64,000 nt of DNA from Sphingomonas aurantiaca (GCF_003050705.1 NZ_QAOG01000005.1:248001-312000), one strand, 5' to 3'; shown: positions 8,513 through 17,147, numbered from the stretch's first letter. Notes: generated by a model from the sequence alone, not told the origin. Program-made: numbers and translations.

Positions 8513-8532
8513 CCGAGAGCGGCCGTTCTCGG
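8513..8532. terminator. Possible bidirectional hairpin between convergent genes
   Basis: CCGAGA (8513-8518) and TCTCGG (8527-8532) flank a GC-rich loop, midway between the ends of the TolC gene and the minus-strand gene at 8633. There is no U-run on either side, so termination is only suggested by position. Confidence 0.3.
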
Positions 8533-8632
8533 TGCATCGGCTAGAGCGAGAAGCTATTGGCGCCCCGGAACGGATCTGCTGTGAAACGGGCGTGACCCGG
8601 TTGCCCCATTCCTAGCGTCGCGAACCTTCAAC

Positions 8633-9466
8633 TTATTGCCCAATCATCAAAGGACCGGGCCTATGTTCATCGTATCGAAGCGTGCCGTTTTTCGCCGCCC
8701 CAATGCGATACATCTTCACCCAAAACACGATCGGCTTGCTGGCCTTGTTGATCGTATCGCCGCTCGCGCTGTCGGAGCTGCGTCCGAAATTGATGATCTT
8801 GCAGTCCTTATCCTTGCCGCCACAATCGATGCCGGCCGTCCCGTGCTGCTGATCCGAACTCGCAAATTTCATGGTTCTCGCCCGAAGAATTTCGGTGACG
8901 AGATAGCGCTCACCATCCGCTCGATCGTCCTCCGTGGATGCGGGCAACGGGTTTCGAAGCTCCCCTATTAAATTTTCGCCGTCAGACGTGTCCCGCTTCT
9001 TGGGATCAACATCGTCCTGTAACCAAGTCAGGAATGCCGACCGCGACTTGATCGCGAGATACTCGGTATCGCGCGCCTCGAGGCTCACCGATCGGGCGTG
9101 ACTAAAATCGATTCCAGATTGCGAGGCCAAGCCTTTCAAGAAACGAGCCGACGCCTGAATGCCGCCACTGTCGTTGACCGACACCGACCGGTCCATGCTG
9201 GGCCCCCGCTCCGTCAGCGGCGCGCGTGAATCGAGATAGTCAGAAATGAGCGACGCGGTCGCAACATTGCCATCACGAACGACGCGATAAACGTCGCCCG
9301 GCTTAGGCTGTCCAGGCGTCAGCCACAACGTCGCGCCCTTCTCCAGACCTATGAACGGCGCGCAATTGCCTTGGTTGAGAGCGCAGCTTGGCGGGACAGG
9401 TCGAAAATACAGCCACAGACCTAGCACAATGACCGCACCAATCACTACGATCCTTAGTTTCTTCAT
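8633..9466 (-). CDS. Membrane-anchored periplasmic hypothetical protein, 277 aa
   Basis: The N-terminus MKKLRIVVIGAVIVLGLWLYF is an uncleaved signal anchor, followed by a soluble, probably periplasmic domain of about 250 residues with four cysteines in two close sets (CALNQGNC and CGGKDKDC), which could form disulfides. No family is recognised. The ATG at 9466 was chosen; a frame 64 codons longer runs back through the IS3 remnant and is unlikely to be real. It is the last gene of a four-gene minus-strand series that begins at 12488 with a lipoprotein. Confidence 0.7.
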   Translation of the reverse strand: MKKLRIVVIGAVIVLGLWLYFRPVPPSCALNQGNCAPFIGLEKGATLWLTPGQPKPGDVYRVVRDGNVATASLISDYLDSRAPLTERGPSMDRSVSVNDSGGIQASARFLKGLASQSGIDFSHARSVSLEARDTEYLAIKSRSAFLTWLQDDVDPKKRDTSDGENLIGELRNPLPASTEDDRADGERYLVTEILRARTMKFASSDQQHGTAGIDCGGKDKDCKIINFGRSSDSASGDTINKASKPIVFWVKMYRIGAAKNGTLRYDEHRPGPLMIGQ

Positions 9467-9499
9467 CGTCGCCCCTCCGACCCGGCACACTCTATCGAG

Positions 9500-9653
9500 G
9501 GTCAAACCGCGCCGCCTGCGCTGCGGAAACACCCCCGCTCCAATACCACCTTCACCGCCTCGAGCTTGAACTCCCGGCTGAACTTCCGTCGCTGCAACTT
9601 CATCCTCCGGTTCCAAAAACACCTTATTTTGGTGTCCACGAAACCGGGTGCAG
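9500..9653 (-). mobile_element. Remnant of an IS3-family insertion sequence
   Basis: Read on the minus strand, the stretch starts with an IS3-like end (TGCACCCGGTTTCGTGGACA) followed by AAAATAAGGTG. After 49-51 bases comes the beginning of an OrfA transposase: ATG at 9603 and MKLQRRKFSREFKLEAVK, the typical start of the helix-turn-helix protein. The frame then breaks: after LERG the family sequence (GVS.AQAAR) continues only in another frame, and a TGA follows. No OrfB and no right end are present, so only the left tip survives, upstream of the gene at 8633-9466. Confidence 0.75.
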
Positions 9654-9683
9654 CTCATATACCTGACCTAAAATCATCACGCT

Positions 9684-10613
9684 TTAGCCGTTGGGCGTTG
9701 CGGCCTTCTTAAACAGATAGGCGCCTTGGCCGATTCCAAATGTCGCAAGCAACGCCGTATCGACATCGGGCGAAACGACCTGAGCCGCAATTTGCAAGGC
9801 CGACAACCACCAGAAGCTTTGGCAGAGGAAGATAATTACGGCAGCGAGCGTGACAAAGATCATTTGAAGATCGCCGAGATCCGCGTTGCCCTTGTCATCG
9901 CGTACGAGGTCGGTCAGTCGAGCTTTGTCGGCGATCGTCTTCACCGGGGATACCGGCGTCGCCTGAGTGGCGCCCGGCGGCAGTGTGATGGGGGCGGCCC
10001 CCAGGGTCTGCCCGTCAGCTTTCTGGCTCGCAACGACCTTCGCGGCGCCAAAGGTGAAAGCGCTAAGCCCCGTCAGCGCGACGACGTTACCCGTCAGTTC
10101 CACACCGCCGATAAAATCGCCGTCCAGAACGAAAGCGCGAAGAATATTTGTCGCAACATAGGCGGCCCCCACCGTCACGAACCATAATGCCAATTGCGTT
10201 TGCGAATTGCTGTACCGGTTGTCGACACCAACCACGGGATTTCGCCTCCATAGAAACGCTGCGCTCAAGCCAGCAATCAGCGCGGCCGAGCAGAACATCA
10301 CCCACAACACGGTCATCGGCGCAACGGGGCGCGTGAGGGATGTCATCGCGGTTATTGCGCCAGGCTTCGCAGCATTGTCGACGACGACCGCGATCGAATC
10401 CCCCAGTCGCGCCGCAACGAGGCTTTTTTGGAAGTCTGCGTTGGGAATTTTCAGCCGAAATTGCGCATGATGTGCCTCGATACCAACAATCGCGCGTCGC
10501 TCGCCGAACGCTATGATTGTCCCGTTGAGCGCGCCGGGGGTCACCGCATGCGCACCAAACGAAGGCGCGGATGCTAGGAATAGCGCTAGGACACCCAGTA
10601 ACCAACGCGTCAT
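9684..10613 (-). CDS. Integral membrane protein with periplasmic N-terminal domain, 309 aa
   Basis: A signal peptide (MTRWLLGVLALFLASAPSFGAHA) precedes an about 85-residue domain with small-barrel-like spacing (LNGTIIAFGERRAIVGIEAHH). Four membrane helices follow: about 105-127, 150-172, 180-200, and one in the C-terminal quarter (MIFVTLAAVIIFLCQSFWWL). The loop between helices 3 and 4 is Pro/Thr-rich. No family was recognised. The start at 10613 was chosen because it gives the signal peptide. It lies 43 bases after the DUF1906-type gene, in the same direction, as the third gene of the series. Confidence 0.7.
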   Translation of the reverse strand: MTRWLLGVLALFLASAPSFGAHAVTPGALNGTIIAFGERRAIVGIEAHHAQFRLKIPNADFQKSLVAARLGDSIAVVVDNAAKPGAITAMTSLTRPVAPMTVLWVMFCSAALIAGLSAAFLWRRNPVVGVDNRYSNSQTQLALWFVTVGAAYVATNILRAFVLDGDFIGGVELTGNVVALTGLSAFTFGAAKVVASQKADGQTLGAAPITLPPGATQATPVSPVKTIADKARLTDLVRDDKGNADLGDLQMIFVTLAAVIIFLCQSFWWLSALQIAAQVVSPDVDTALLATFGIGQGAYLFKKAATPNG

Positions 10614-10656
10614 ATCTCCCTCCGTTCGCCAGCGGCAGTTCGCGCCATCGCTCCGC

Positions 10657-11517
10657 TCAGACCACTCCTGAGAAGAACCCGGCGTTTGCCTTGACCTCGT
10701 CTGAATCATAATCGCCTTTGGCGCCGGGTTTCAGACCAGCAATATTCAGGTCATTGTGCCCCTGACGGACGTGCCATTCCGTGAACGTGTCATAACCGGC
10801 CCATTTGCGGGCATCCGCCAGCCAGGTCCGCGATGCTCCGCCGTGCGCGAGCAACCATGCGCAGGTCCGTCCGGAGCCGTACACGCCAACCACATACCCT
10901 GCCTTCAGGCTGTCGATCGCGTGCTGGACACCCTTGAAGTAATCGGCGATCCGTCCGCTGACATCGCTTGATGAGGCGTCAAAATCAACGGCAAAATAGA
11001 TGGGCGTGCCGGGAGGCTGGTGCGCCTTCAGCGCCTGGTTTACCGCGCTGGTGCCCTGATCAACGCCATCGTTGAAACTGAAATTTTCAATGGCATCCGA
11101 GGCCCATTCCCACAGGGAGAGGATCGATAGGCCCGCCTTGCTCAACGCGGCCGCTTCGGCGTGCGTGAGGGACTTATATTTCGACGTCGGCCAGCGATAA
11201 TATCGTCCAACAACCTTTGCGTTGCTCGCGGCGATCGCGGCCGCACGGCTGGTGCAATCCGCCGCACAATCCATGCCGATGCTCGACTGCGCGACCGCCA
11301 GATGGGTGGTCGTGTCACTAAGAGCCATGGTTCGGACCAGAGTCGTGTCTGCATCGCTACCGCAGGGCGGGAAGGTTGCCGTCACCGTCCAAAGATTGTT
11401 TGGCTGCCTGCTGGTCTCGACCTTCTGCGCACCGTCAGCATTATAGCCACCGACGACCAGCCCGAGGTCCGCATCGGTAACATCGGTTGTCTTCCAAACC
11501 CCACATGTGCCCGGCAT
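10657..11517 (-). CDS. DUF1906-type glycoside-hydrolase-like protein, 286 aa
   Basis: Residues about 80-285 resemble the Rv2525c-like/DUF1906 TIM-barrel family related to GH25 lysozymes: it opens with SSIGMDCAADC, continues VVGRYYRW, LSILSLWEW and IYFAVDFDAS (the expected acidic strand end), then YVVGVYG and TWLADARKWAG. The 80 N-terminal residues are an extra domain with no signal peptide, so export, if any, would need another route. A peptidoglycan-directed activity is an inference from the family. It lies 11 bases after the lipoprotein reading frame and 43 before the membrane-protein gene. Confidence 0.75.
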   Translation of the reverse strand: MPGTCGVWKTTDVTDADLGLVVGGYNADGAQKVETSRQPNNLWTVTATFPPCGSDADTTLVRTMALSDTTTHLAVAQSSIGMDCAADCTSRAAAIAASNAKVVGRYYRWPTSKYKSLTHAEAAALSKAGLSILSLWEWASDAIENFSFNDGVDQGTSAVNQALKAHQPPGTPIYFAVDFDASSSDVSGRIADYFKGVQHAIDSLKAGYVVGVYGSGRTCAWLLAHGGASRTWLADARKWAGYDTFTEWHVRQGHNDLNIAGLKPGAKGDYDSDEVKANAGFFSGVV

Positions 11518-11528
11518 CGCGACGTCTC

Positions 11529-12488
11529 CTATGGAATGGGGATATCCCTCACGAGCGAAGCGCGCAGTTCTGCGAGGCGCGGATCGACGAGAAGATTCGT
11601 TGGCGCTATATTCTGTAATCCGCTTTGTTGGAGCTTGGCCTGCAGCATTGCTCTGCGACCCGCGTCGATGCCAACGACATTACCTGCTCTATCGAGAAAA
11701 TGTTGGCCATCCGGTGAGACGGACGCGAAGCCTGGATACAGCCAGGCCCTTAAGCGCCCGGTATTACCATCGGGCCCGTAGGCGGATGTGCGATATTGGT
11801 CGAGCACGCTGGCCGCTGCCGCATCCTTCACCGCAGCGTCTTGTTGCACGCCGTTCAGCGCGCCGTCGATCGTGCCAGCCATCTGGTAGTCGGCCAAGTC
11901 GACGATGGCGGTGGTGATCGGATAGTCGCCAACCGAGCGCTTGAGGCCCTGGATGATCGGGATCAGGGCCTTTTTCCGCTCGGCCGTCATTTGCGCGACC
12001 AATGCCGCAGCCGTCTTGTCGTCGTAGAAGTTCTTTTCCTACGACGTTCTCGCGCCTGTCAGCGATGTCGTGACAGCACCCAGGATGGTTTTGACCCTTT
12101 CGCCCTTCAAGATTGTCGTGGCGAATCCGACACCGAGTGCGATCGCGTCAAAGGCCGTACTCTGCTCAGCGCGGCTCAGGCGGAAGTGACTGATGAAGCG
12201 AATATATTCCAGATCGTAAAGCGCGAGGCGGCCTGCGACGAACTCGCTTCTGCGTGCTTCGGTGTCCGCACCGACCGCATAATAGCCTTTGATCGACGCT
12301 GCGGTATCGAATTGATCGTGAAGTTCTTTTATATCCTGGTCGATCGGAAAGGCGGCCCGCGGCGCATAGCCCGGTGTCGATGCGCAACCCGAAAGCGTGA
12401 TAGCGATCATGAGTGTGGAAATGGCTGCCCATGACTTTGCCCGCCTTATCTGGCCGAAGGCAAAGGTCTTTAGCTTCCCCAGATGCAT
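11529..12488 (-). pseudogene. Lipoprotein gene interrupted by an in-frame TAG
   Basis: From ATG 12488 the frame encodes a lipoprotein signal peptide with lipobox LSGC, then a helical domain, and meets TAG at 12039-12041 after about 149 codons. The same frame continues without a shift for another 170 codons to 11529: twelve codons follow the TAG before a TTG at 12002, and the downstream protein (MTAERKKALIPIIQGLKRS) has the composition of the upstream part. One base change therefore splits a gene of about 319 codons. The sequence around the stop (ARTS-stop-EKNFYYDK-like) suggests an original Tyr or similar codon. It heads the envelope operon. It may be a recent inactivation, a sequencing error or readthrough. 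Confidence 0.75.
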
Positions 12489-12560
12489 CCCGCGCCTCCC
12501 CGCATCTGCTTGCCCGAACCACGACGTTTCTCGCACATGTAAGGCGCGCCCACTCACATT

Positions 12561-12590
12561 ATTGTATCGATGCACCCGAGATTTTAACAA
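12561..12590 (-). promoter_or_regulatory. Possible promoter of the lipoprotein operon
   Basis: In the AT-rich stretch upstream of the lipoprotein gene, the minus strand reads TTGTTA (12590-12585) and TACAAT (12566-12561), separated by 18 bases and about 73 bases before the ATG. This resembles a housekeeping promoter and is judged by eye only. Confidence 0.35.
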
Positions 12591-12924
12591 TTACTATTTT
12601 AATCGCGAGAATATTGAAGAAAAGCGATACTGTGAACTGCTCTATGTCAATTTTTGTGACGATTTGGTTCAATTTAGGTGCAATTTAACCCGTTCTGCAT
12701 CCAGGTTCTCAGGCTCCTATTCGCGTATCAGCAGAAGCGGACGTTCGCGCGTTCGCTTACGCAGTTTTCAAGATCTCGTTAGATGAGGTCCCGAGCGGCG
12801 GCAGTTGCACACCTTACCGCCCGAATAATCTCTGGAGCACGAACGGCGGCTTCTGGCGAGAGCAGATGGTCGTCCTTGAACTGTCAAATGACCAGAAGTG
12901 GTCGACACCTGCCGTTGCAGGGAC

Positions 12925-13047
12925 GACCCAAACCCGGACATTCGCGCCCCCTCCCCCGCTCCCCAACTTCAGACATTCGTTCATCTCCGCGCTGAATGCC
13001 CTTGGTGCATGATCGGCCGTCATGGATGTCGTGAATGGGAGGAAAGC
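12925..13047 (+). repeat. Dispersed polar repeat, copy at 12.9 kb
   Basis: A 123-base copy matching 2630-2752 at all but two positions by eye. It lies between the divergent lipoprotein operon and the small gene at 13135. The remaining gap (12489-12924) holds an AT-rich block near 12540-12690 and a further piece of the family (AAGCGGACGTTCG near 12735), but no gene. Confidence 0.8.
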
Positions 13048-13134
13048 GGACCGGCTGCTTTCGAGAACGCGGCGTGGATAACTGCCGTTGCGTGTCCGTT
13101 CCAATACGATACATTCGATCGCAAAGGATCGCGG

Positions 13135-13284
13135 ATGTTCAGAGCAATGGTCGAGGTGTTGGGTGCGTTTTTCGCCAATGCTCCGGTGTCCGAAGACGCC
13201 CGTGGGCGGCAATTCCGATTTTTAGCTGTCGCCATGACTTTAGCGGCGGTTTTCATTTGCGTTGGCATCGCAATTCACAGGTAG
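13135..13284 (+). CDS. Small single-pass membrane protein, 49 aa
   Basis: A 49-residue frame starting MFRAMVEVLGAFFANAP, with one hydrophobic helix (FLAVAMTLAAVFICVGIAI) near the C-terminus and a short basic tail. AAAGGA lies at suitable distance before the ATG. It has no recognised family. The short length and the isolated position between repeats keep confidence moderate. Confidence 0.5.
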   Translation: MFRAMVEVLGAFFANAPVSEDARGRQFRFLAVAMTLAAVFICVGIAIHR

Positions 13285-13323
13285 TTCGCTCGGACGAATA
13301 TCTGCAATCGGGAAGCAGTAAGC

Positions 13324-13339
13324 TGGCCGAAAACGGCCA
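13324..13339. terminator. Hairpin between convergent genes
   Basis: TGGCCG and CGGCCA flank an AAAA loop, 40 bases after the stop of the 49-aa gene and before the end of the minus-strand gene at 13407. It is well placed for termination in both directions but has no long U-run. Confidence 0.4.
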
Positions 13340-13406
13340 CCTTTGGGCGTAATCATCATAACGGATTTGCGCTGCGACGACCACGACCAGCGCGGCCGCG
13401 ATATGG

Positions 13407-13835
13407 TCAGCGGCGCGCTTCAAACCAGTCGGTCGCATCCTCCCCGTAAAGCAACAGGATCGCCAACGCTTCCAGCGCGAGTTGGAAAGCGGAGGTTGCA
13501 ATGATCGCAGTGTCATGCTGCGCCAGCGGTTGGATCAGCCCTGATCCGCGCAGAAACGCAACACTTGTCATGACACCGAGGGTCCAGCGCAAAGCCAGCG
13601 CACCACGAGCGGCGCGCGACGCCGAAAGGACTACCAGTAACATCAGGAACACGGCTAGCCCTAAGCCGACTGCCCGGATCGCTTGGATCCGCTCAACCAA
13701 AGTCGTCATCGCCTCAGGTACGATCGGAAAGGCGAAGCTCATTGTGTGGGTGGCATAGTAAGTCAGTGCCGCTGAAAACATAAGACTGATCGCGAACAAG
13801 GCCGCGAACAACCGGATTGAGAGGGGTGTCGCCAA
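13407..13835 (-). CDS. Four-helix membrane protein, about 142 aa
   Basis: Four hydrophobic segments are evident: SIRLFAALFAISLMFSAAL, VGLGLAVFLMLLVVLSA, LRWTLGVMTSVAFL and a C-terminal LALEALAILLLYG. The length and layout resemble small DUF-type inner-membrane proteins, but no family could be named. A TTG at 13835 has GGAG seven or eight bases upstream and is preferred; a GTG at 13868 in the same frame lacks a ribosome-binding site. It is monocistronic. Confidence 0.6.
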   Translation of the reverse strand: MATPLSIRLFAALFAISLMFSAALTYYATHTMSFAFPIVPEAMTTLVERIQAIRAVGLGLAVFLMLLVVLSASRAARGALALRWTLGVMTSVAFLRGSGLIQPLAQHDTAIIATSAFQLALEALAILLLYGEDATDWFEARR

Positions 13836-14065
13836 GTTGCCTACTCCGGACGCGCGGCCCCATGCCACGTTGGAGCGCGGTCTAGCCCCTAAGGCCTTCC
13901 CAGCCTTTAACAGCCGCGTCGGACTCGCCTAACCGTACAACCATCGGATACTTTCTTTGGCAGAGACGCGGGCGCACTCGAGATCGTTGCCGGCGGATTG
14001 GATGACGGGGAGAGGATAGCGGCCCGACTGCTTCCAGCCAGCGCAGTTGAAGTTGAGCAACGGCT

Positions 14066-14299
14066 CTACAATAGGTCATTCTTCATTTTGCGCGGCCAGC
14101 CAGGATCATAATCCGCCGGCCTCAGGCGGCGAATTGCAAGCCATAGTCCGATGAGGAGTAGGTCGACGGCTAGCATTAGCGGTGAGCGTCCAACCCACCA
14201 TTCAAGATTCGCAATGATGAAAACAGCTAGCGTCAGTATTTTAGCTACTGCCCAAGCAGGCACATATTCCATCTCGTCATTTTCGGGTTTTTCCGACAC
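14066..14299 (-). CDS. Small membrane protein, 77 aa
   Basis: A 77-residue protein starting MSEKPENDEMEY. An acidic N-terminus is followed by two hydrophobic helices (VAKILTLAVFIIANLEWWVG and LMLAVDLLLIGLWLAI) and a basic C-terminal tail (RRLRPADYD...RKMKND). The topology suggests an inner-membrane protein with a cytoplasmic basic tail. No family is recognised. Confidence 0.55.
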   Translation of the reverse strand: MSEKPENDEMEYVPAWAVAKILTLAVFIIANLEWWVGRSPLMLAVDLLLIGLWLAIRRLRPADYDPGWPRKMKNDLL

Positions 14300-14344
14300 A
14301 GAACTATCCCTGCAACCTATCCACCGACACGCTACGAGACGTTA

Positions 14345-14430
14345 CCCGAAATTGAATGAACGACCGGTTATGGGCAGGTCGTAAACAGCGCGAAATGTCC
14401 GTCATGGGCGTAAGCGGAATGGCCGCTTTT
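14345..14430 (-). repeat. Probable inverted copy of the dispersed repeat
   Basis: On the minus strand this reads an AAGCGG/CCGCTT hairpin, then GACGGACATTTCGCGCTG, then a degenerate core (GTCGTTCATTCAATTTCGG). It is the only copy found pointing against the others. It fills the gap between the two small membrane-protein genes at 14299 and 14436. Confidence 0.45.
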
Positions 14431-14435
14431 GGTGG

Positions 14436-14810
14436 TTAGCTGCCCTTCGCGAACGCCTTGGTGGCGACCCACACGACCGCCATAACCACTGCTAGATCGG
14501 CGAGCACGTAGGGCACATACTCGTAAGAGGGTCGAGCCTCGATTTCGGGCGCGTGTATCACGGCGAAGGCATGAAGGACGGCTACCCCGGCGAATAGAGG
14601 CCAAAACCAACGTTCATGACGCATTGGCCAACTCATTCGCATTCCTAGAAGAACGACCAGCAGCGACGCGGCAGCGCAAGAGCCCGCGCTTTCATAGCCC
14701 GCCAGCGCAAACGCGAGGAATACAGCGCCAGAGGTCAGGCCGATGACCGCACCAACTTTTCGGCTTACTACGCCGAAGCGGGTATCGTTGGCAGTGTGGT
14801 TAGTCTCCAT
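14436..14810 (-). CDS. Four-helix membrane protein, 124 aa
   Basis: Starting METNHTANDTRFG, the protein has hydrophobic segments at about residues 20-38, 43-58, 68-84 and 100-120. There is a charged turn (RHERW) between helices 2 and 3 and a short basic C-terminus. A GTG three codons earlier is an alternative start. An AAGCGG/CCGCTT hairpin lies just 3' of the stop. No family is recognised, and it is not linked to an obvious operon. Confidence 0.6.
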   Translation of the reverse strand: METNHTANDTRFGVVSRKVGAVIGLTSGAVFLAFALAGYESAGSCAAASLLVVLLGMRMSWPMRHERWFWPLFAGVAVLHAFAVIHAPEIEARPSYEYVPYVLADLAVVMAVVWVATKAFAKGS

Positions 14811-14881
14811 GTCCTGCACTCTGGATCAGAGAAGCAATGTCCGCAATTAGGCGGAACTGCCCGGCCGCTTGGGGCCGGCGA

Positions 14882-14945
14882 GACCCAGAAGCAGTCGCTG
14901 AAGCTTGAAAAGGCACTTCCCGAAATTGGCCATTCGTTCATGCTC
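14882..14945 (+). repeat. Dispersed polar repeat, copy at 14.9 kb
   Basis: Begins GACCCAGAAGCAGTCGCTGA and ends in TGGCCATTCGTTCATGCTCG. It lies between a minus-strand gene start (14810) and the plus-strand hydrolase gene. Confidence 0.6.
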
Positions 14946-15071
14946 GAAGTCAGAGGCCCGAAAGTCGAGTGCCCGATCATGAAGCCATCCAGTTCGAACG
15001 CGTGAAAGGCCCGCGTATCTCGGTTCGGAATGCCCGCTTGCACCGTAGGCGATCAGGCGCGACGATGCGCC

Positions 15072-16169
15072 ATGCTGTATCTCCTGCCACTTCTGCTCCT
15101 CCAAGCCGCGACCACCCAGACCCCGCCGCTCACTCCAGCGAGCAAATCTGCGCCATCGGTCTCCAAGTGGCCGGCGCGCGACGCACAGTTCAAGGTCCGT
15201 GATTTCCGCCTTCGTTCCGGTGAAACTATGCCCGAGTTGCGCATCAATTACACAACGCTCGGATCGCCTCACCGGAACGCCAAGGGTGAGATTGATAACG
15301 CTGTGATGGTCCTACACGGCACTGGCGGCACCGGCCGCCAGTTCCTCGCCCCACAGTTCGCCGACGAGCTCTACGGCCCTGGCCAGCCGTTCGACATCAA
15401 GCGCTACTGGATCATTCTCCCCGACGGGATCGGCCACGGCAAGTCTTCCAAACCTTCCGACGGCCTGCACATGCGCTTTCCGCACTATGACTACGATGAC
15501 ATGGTCGAGGCGCAATACCGCTTGCTGAACGATGGGCTTGGCATCAGGCGCATGCGCCTTATCATGGGAACCTCGATGGGCTGCATGCACAGCCTAATCT
15601 GGGGCGAGACGCACCCCGACTTCTCCCGTGCGCTGATGCCGTTAGCCTGCGAGCCGGTCGAGATCGCCGGCCTCAACCGGATGTGGCGCAAGCTCGCGAT
15701 CGATGGGATCGAAGCGGACCCGGCATGGGCGGGTGGAGAGTACCGCACGCCACCCACGCAAGGACTTCGCACCGCCGCCAGCCTGCTCTTCGTCGCCGGT
15801 GCCGCACCCCTTTACTTCCAAGCGCAATACGCCGGGCGCGAAGCGGCCGAGGCGTTTGCCCGGGAGCGGGTTACAGCGTCCATCAAGGGCACGGACGCGA
15901 ACGACCTAATCTACCAAGTGGACGCATCGCGCACCTACAACCCCTGGCCAGAGCTAGAGGCGATCACGGCGCCCACGACTTGGGTGAACTCGGCCGACGA
16001 CTTCATCAACCCGCGCAACCTCGACTACCCTCAGCGTGCGGTGGCGCGCATGAGAGATGCCAGATTTCGCCTCGTCCCCGAGACGGCTGACACTCGCGGT
16101 CACGGCACGCACACCTCTGCCCGGTTTTGGAAGCAGGACCTGGTCGACCTGCTCCGTCGCACGGAATAG
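15072..16169 (+). CDS. Exported MetX-like alpha/beta-hydrolase
   Basis: A 365-residue protein with a short signal peptide (MLYLLPLLLLQAATTQ). The fold matches the homoserine O-acetyltransferase-like (MetX) branch of alpha/beta-hydrolases: HGTGGTGRQF near residue 82 (oxyanion region), DGIGHGKSSKP, nucleophile Ser168 in GTSMGC, Asp in NSADDFINP, and His in TRGHGTHT near the C-terminus. Because it is exported, true homoserine acetylation is unlikely; an esterase or acyltransferase acting outside the cytoplasm is more plausible. The start at 15072 was chosen over an upstream in-frame ATG because it places the signal peptide at the N-terminus. Confidence 0.82.
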   Translation: MLYLLPLLLLQAATTQTPPLTPASKSAPSVSKWPARDAQFKVRDFRLRSGETMPELRINYTTLGSPHRNAKGEIDNAVMVLHGTGGTGRQFLAPQFADELYGPGQPFDIKRYWIILPDGIGHGKSSKPSDGLHMRFPHYDYDDMVEAQYRLLNDGLGIRRMRLIMGTSMGCMHSLIWGETHPDFSRALMPLACEPVEIAGLNRMWRKLAIDGIEADPAWAGGEYRTPPTQGLRTAASLLFVAGAAPLYFQAQYAGREAAEAFARERVTASIKGTDANDLIYQVDASRTYNPWPELEAITAPTTWVNSADDFINPRNLDYPQRAVARMRDARFRLVPETADTRGHGTHTSARFWKQDLVDLLRRTE

Positions 16170-16201
16170 ACTTCATCCGCCTACTGGTGGGAGGAGATCA
16201 T

Positions 16202-16906
16202 ATGAGGCTGATTGGTTCAGTCAAAGCATGGATCGTCATAGCATCGACTGTGCTGCTGGCGGCGAATGGAGGGCATGCGCAGTTCGTACCCCCGTCAGGC
16301 TTTAGCGGACAAGGAGACAGGCCTGGAGTTGCCACTCCGACCGATTCTACGGCGCCAGCGCTGACGCGCCTTCCGAACAATGCGTTGGCTGATCGCTTCG
16401 CCATCGTGCCAAGTTACAAGCGCGGAGCAAGCACGGGCCACGTCAAGGTCGTAGGAGCCTTTGAGATCCAGGAGACGGATAAGGGACATCTTATCGCGGC
16501 ATGGTCTAGTGGCTTTCTCCCAATCACGCTCTCGTTCGATGATGGCGAGTGCTATTCTCTACAGGCGGACTATTTCGGGGGCACACTCTTGAACGGCCGT
16601 ATGTCCCCGATCGACTGCAACGAGCGGCAGGTAGCAAGTGAGGCACTTCCTCCTTCTCCTGCTGGTGGTAGCGGCCTAGCATTCATTGATAGCGCTTGGA
16701 GCTACGCGGCATGGTCGGACAAGCAAGCAGGGATGACGATTGTTACGGCTCCGTACACGGACTCCTTCAAACCTCTATTCACCGCGAAGATGGCAACTAT
16801 CGCAATCATGGCGATGAACGGACCGGACTATCCGGGCGGGAATGTCACTCTGGTCGGTAGGGTCGACGGCCGCCTTACGGTCGTAACGCTGGAGGTGGGT
16901 TACTGA
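16202..16906 (+). CDS. Secreted hypothetical protein, 234 aa
   Basis: The gene starts at 16202 after a strong GGGAGGAGATCAT ribosome-binding site. A signal peptide ends at GGHAQ near residue 26. The mature part is about 208 residues, beta-rich, with a Cys pair (GECYS and IDCNE) that may form a disulfide. No family is recognised. It follows the MetX-like gene by 32 bases on the same strand and may be co-transcribed with it. Confidence 0.65.
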   Translation: MRLIGSVKAWIVIASTVLLAANGGHAQFVPPSGFSGQGDRPGVATPTDSTAPALTRLPNNALADRFAIVPSYKRGASTGHVKVVGAFEIQETDKGHLIAAWSSGFLPITLSFDDGECYSLQADYFGGTLLNGRMSPIDCNERQVASEALPPSPAGGSGLAFIDSAWSYAAWSDKQAGMTIVTAPYTDSFKPLFTAKMATIAIMAMNGPDYPGGNVTLVGRVDGRLTVVTLEVGY

Positions 16907-16939
16907 GGCAAATCCGCGCCTAGGGGAACCCAAGTTGAA

Positions 16940-17015
16940 CGACCCACATACGTTCGTTCGCGATCGACCGTACCGTGCCCGAAAGCGGACGGACATTAAT
17001 CCGACGATACGAACC
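16940..17015 (+). repeat. Dispersed polar repeat, degenerate copy at 16.9 kb
   Basis: Starts GACCCACATACGTTCGTTCG and continues to GAAAGCGGACGGACATTAAT. It lies between the secreted-protein gene and the GH74 gene, both on the plus strand. Confidence 0.5.
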
Positions 17016-17147
17016 AGTTCACAGAGTTTTCGAGCCACGAACCAGCACCTGAACCGATTGTAGCGTTTTGGCCGCTATTTGAGACAACTAGACTATCCGT
17101 CCCGATTCTACTTCGCTAACTTGGACACATCGGAGAGGGGTGACCGC

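Noticed and set aside
8257-8632. A gene between the convergent ends of the TolC and anchored-protein genes
   Set aside because: Only repeat copies and a hairpin are present; the open frame at 8295 encodes repeat sequence.
9467-9658. N-terminal extension of the anchored protein
   Set aside because: It translates the IS3 remnant in a wrong frame; the signal anchor begins at 9466.
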